DNA from: Acanthopleura granulata
Taxonomy: Eukaryota > Mollusca > Polyplacophora > Chitonida > Chitonidae
Assembly: GCA_016165875.1 (NCBI GenBank)
Contig: JABBOT010000005.1
Span: 24,515,368-24,579,367 of the forward strand
Reading direction: 5' to 3'
DNA: 64,000 nucleotides
Shown here: in pieces, positions 62,082 through 64,000 of the stretch
How positions within the stretch are numbered: position 1 is the first letter of the stretch
How the letters are laid out: every line of letters starts with the position of its first letter
Program-made: the position numbers and the translations under genes
The notes under the pieces: model-generated
Database searches by the model: none
Told to the model about the DNA's origin: nothing
What the model saw: the letters and a program-made list of their open reading frames with translations, nothing else

Positions 62082-62618
62082 ATGCCAGGTGCTTTTATTG
62101 GCCGCAATCAAAAATCACATCCGGTATTATCACAGGAGCCCAGCCAAACTGTCAACATTTCGAATAGAGGTGCTGTGTTTCACCATGTGCTAGCATTGAT
62201 CATTCCTCAATTACCCCACCGTATTCACGCATGCGCCTGTCGCCGTTTTCTCAATCAGCCTCGCGGGCGCATTGTTCCACACTTAACTACCCGGGGTATT
62301 AATAATAAACGCAGGATTCAATTTGCTTCACCCGCTTCTCTGTCCTGCCTCGCGATTTTAGTGTCACATATAATGGATGTTTGCCGTGTCATATTCGCCA
62401 TAAATACAGCCTCGCATTTAATACGTTTTCAATTTGATCCCACAGCGGTACTACTGTGCGGGCCAGAGCTTTTAGAACGCTTTTACCTCAGCAGGAAACG
62501 AGAACAAATCTCGGCGACTCACTCCATTTATTTATATGGGCTGCGCTCTGAGATGGACCAGTGTTACGATCGTTGCGACATTAACACCAAATTCCCAGAG
62601 AAAACCGGAGCTGGTTAG
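62082..62618 (+). other. 178-codon ORF in a GC-richer island, probably not a gene
   Basis: Open from an ATG preceded by AAA. The length is at the edge of what chance allows here. The translation (MPGAFIGRNQKSHPVLSQEP...) has no domain, signal or repeat I recognise, and no splice partners were found. The segment is compositionally distinct from its AT-rich flanks, so a conserved non-coding element is as likely. Confidence 0.2.
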
Positions 62619-63842
62619 CATGGGTATTTTATTTGCACAAGAAGTGAGAGTAATGTTTTACGAACTAAAACAGTGGAAGAGGTTTTTTGGACGATTTGAG
62701 AACCTTGGACCTTGTGTAACAGCATCACGCCTGACATACGCATTTGGATCGACGTCCCCTAAATTGCAGTTCCCGCTCGTTGACAACGTCTACTAGAGCT
62801 CTATCAGTTGATTGATTGATTCATTAGACCCGAGGAAACCAGGTTTCTCTTCAAATATACATTCACAATCACACCACGGAAGAGTACTGCACAGATACCA
62901 GTAGTTACAAGCAAACACCAACGCATTAGTAAATACATGCAGCGTTAGTCTTGTGCTGCGTCAAGGCATCATTTAGCTTGTGCTGGTTTGCTGGCCATTT
63001 GTGCGAAATGCGTCACCCGTTTTGGTGATAGGAACGTTACCAGCCCTTCACTCAGTGCAGACAGATGTAATTTGATTCGTATGGTAAAACGTCTTAAAAT
63101 CTTTGTTTTAGCATGTTATAGAGAGAAGATAGGAATCCACAGCTCTTTCCTTGTGAAAGAGCGTATATATCATTGGATAAGGCAACTCATTTTAGGTTTG
63201 GTCGGTCAAATGTAGGATCCTGGAATGGAAATGTGAAATTACGTGGCAACGAGATTTCTTATTTGGAAAAATAATGATGACCAAGCATGTAAAATGTGAG
63301 GGGTGCTGTCACAGTAAAGACAGGGAGGTCATTTGTTTTGTTAGGACAGACATATATCAGGCGGTATAGGCTGTACGGTGCTGTCTTCGAACGCCAGAAT
63401 GTCTGTATTTATGTATAAGCTGACTATTTTCCTTCATTTTGTTGTCGGCAACAATCCAGCGGTAAATGGTACAGACGTGTCATGTCTATAAGCGTGTAGT
63501 TGAAAGCCCTTCGTCGGTCTGGCATAAAGCCAGCTAGTGCATGGCGTCTGAAGAAACCCATCGGGGTACCTAATTTGATTGAGTGATAATCTTAATATAA
63601 TGCATGTACTATGCCGTAATCTTTTTTTTGACTGAAACCAAACCGACTGTATTCACGGGATATAAGCCAAAGTGGAGCCGCAGTAATGAAAACATATGTG
63701 GCCATACTGATTGGTGAAACCATCCAGATTGAGCAAGTGGGCGACATTCTATAGCGGTAGTCTCGAACAGGTAGTTACCAGAACCTTTATCTTAGTGGAC
63801 AATGGGAGAATTTGTCTTCTTCTATAATTTTGAAAATTATTT

Positions 63843-64000
63843 GACTTGATTTTGATTGGTGTCTTACGCCGTACTGAAAAATGTTTTACTTATATGACGG
63901 TTGGCAACATTACGGAGCCAGCCGAATAGAGCCCGGGCGAAACCTATGCACGACCATCAGCAGATTGATGGCTGACTTTCCCACGCTTAGTCGGTCGAGA
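63843..64000 (-). mobile_element. SINE (family 1), cut by the window edge
   Basis: TTTGATTGGTGTCTTACGCC, GTACTGAAAAATGTTTTACTTATATGACGG-like centre, AGAGCCCGGGCGAAACC, CACGACCATCAGCAGATTG. The head lies beyond 64000. Confidence 0.85.

Larger units (their letters stand above)
54347..64000. other. Region upstream of the channel start codon; no gene supported
   Basis: This should contain the promoter and any 5' UTR of the minus-strand gene. The first ~600 bp (54347-54950) are GC-richer, with overlapping ORFs on both strands (126 codons plus, 94 minus), typical of a CpG-rich promoter-proximal segment. No TATA box was convincing. A pyrimidine-rich tract ending in AG about 75 bases above the ATG on the minus strand could be a 5' UTR acceptor. 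Further right are an island at 55.85-56.1 kb, small exact duplications, a minisatellite and a SINE fragment. Confidence 0.5.

Overview
The window looks like part of a molluscan nuclear genome (bivalve or gastropod). It is AT-rich and intron-rich, and it is dotted with tRNA-derived SINEs of types I know from molluscs. One family has a tRNA-like head, a central part ending in GGTGTTTTACGCC on the reverse strand, and an (AAAT)n tail. A second, unrelated V-SINE-like element is near 28.5-28.9 kb. There is no operon structure, no CRISPR array and no bacterial or viral gene content.

The only gene I can build with confidence is one very long minus-strand gene for a DEG/ENaC (degenerin / epithelial sodium channel / ASIC superfamily) cation channel subunit. 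Eight exons were placed by splice sites and reading phase. Exon 1 (53802-54346) is a cytosolic N-terminus. After a 31.5-kb first intron, exon 2 (22113-22280) encodes TM1 and the hallmark FPAVTICNLN. Exon 3 (17720-17887) is extracellular. Exon 4 (12234-12415) is the palm-domain block GLSFVINVEQYEYL / GIKVAVHDP. Exons 5 (9397-9532) and 6 (8954-9043) are cysteine-rich. Exon 7 (6919-8096) carries the conserved CPCLRSC...Y...S signature and then a long helical, glycosylation-rich extension. Exon 8 (5483-5763) continues that extension. The phases agree at every junction except exon 3 to exon 4, so at least one exon between them is not placed. TM2 and the C-terminus must lie beyond position 1.

The most unusual feature is an insert of about 460 residues, predicted extracellular and coiled-coil, between the last palm cysteine cluster and TM2. 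Family members normally have only a few tens of residues there. The canonical His-Gly gating motif before TM1 also appears to be absent.

The rest is intronic or upstream sequence. Positions 1-5482 hold intron 8, with SINEs, a 42-bp repeat and an unexplained 265-codon open frame at 2435-3232. Intron 1 (22281-53801) holds an 86-bp satellite with higher-order structure (27.3-28.3 kb), a V-SINE, an 87-bp and a 25-bp minisatellite, a (TTA)n tract and several GC-richer islands that could be regulatory. Positions 54347-64000 lie upstream of the start codon and hold small exact duplications, a degenerate minisatellite, SINE remnants and one unplaced 178-codon ORF. No second gene could be supported.
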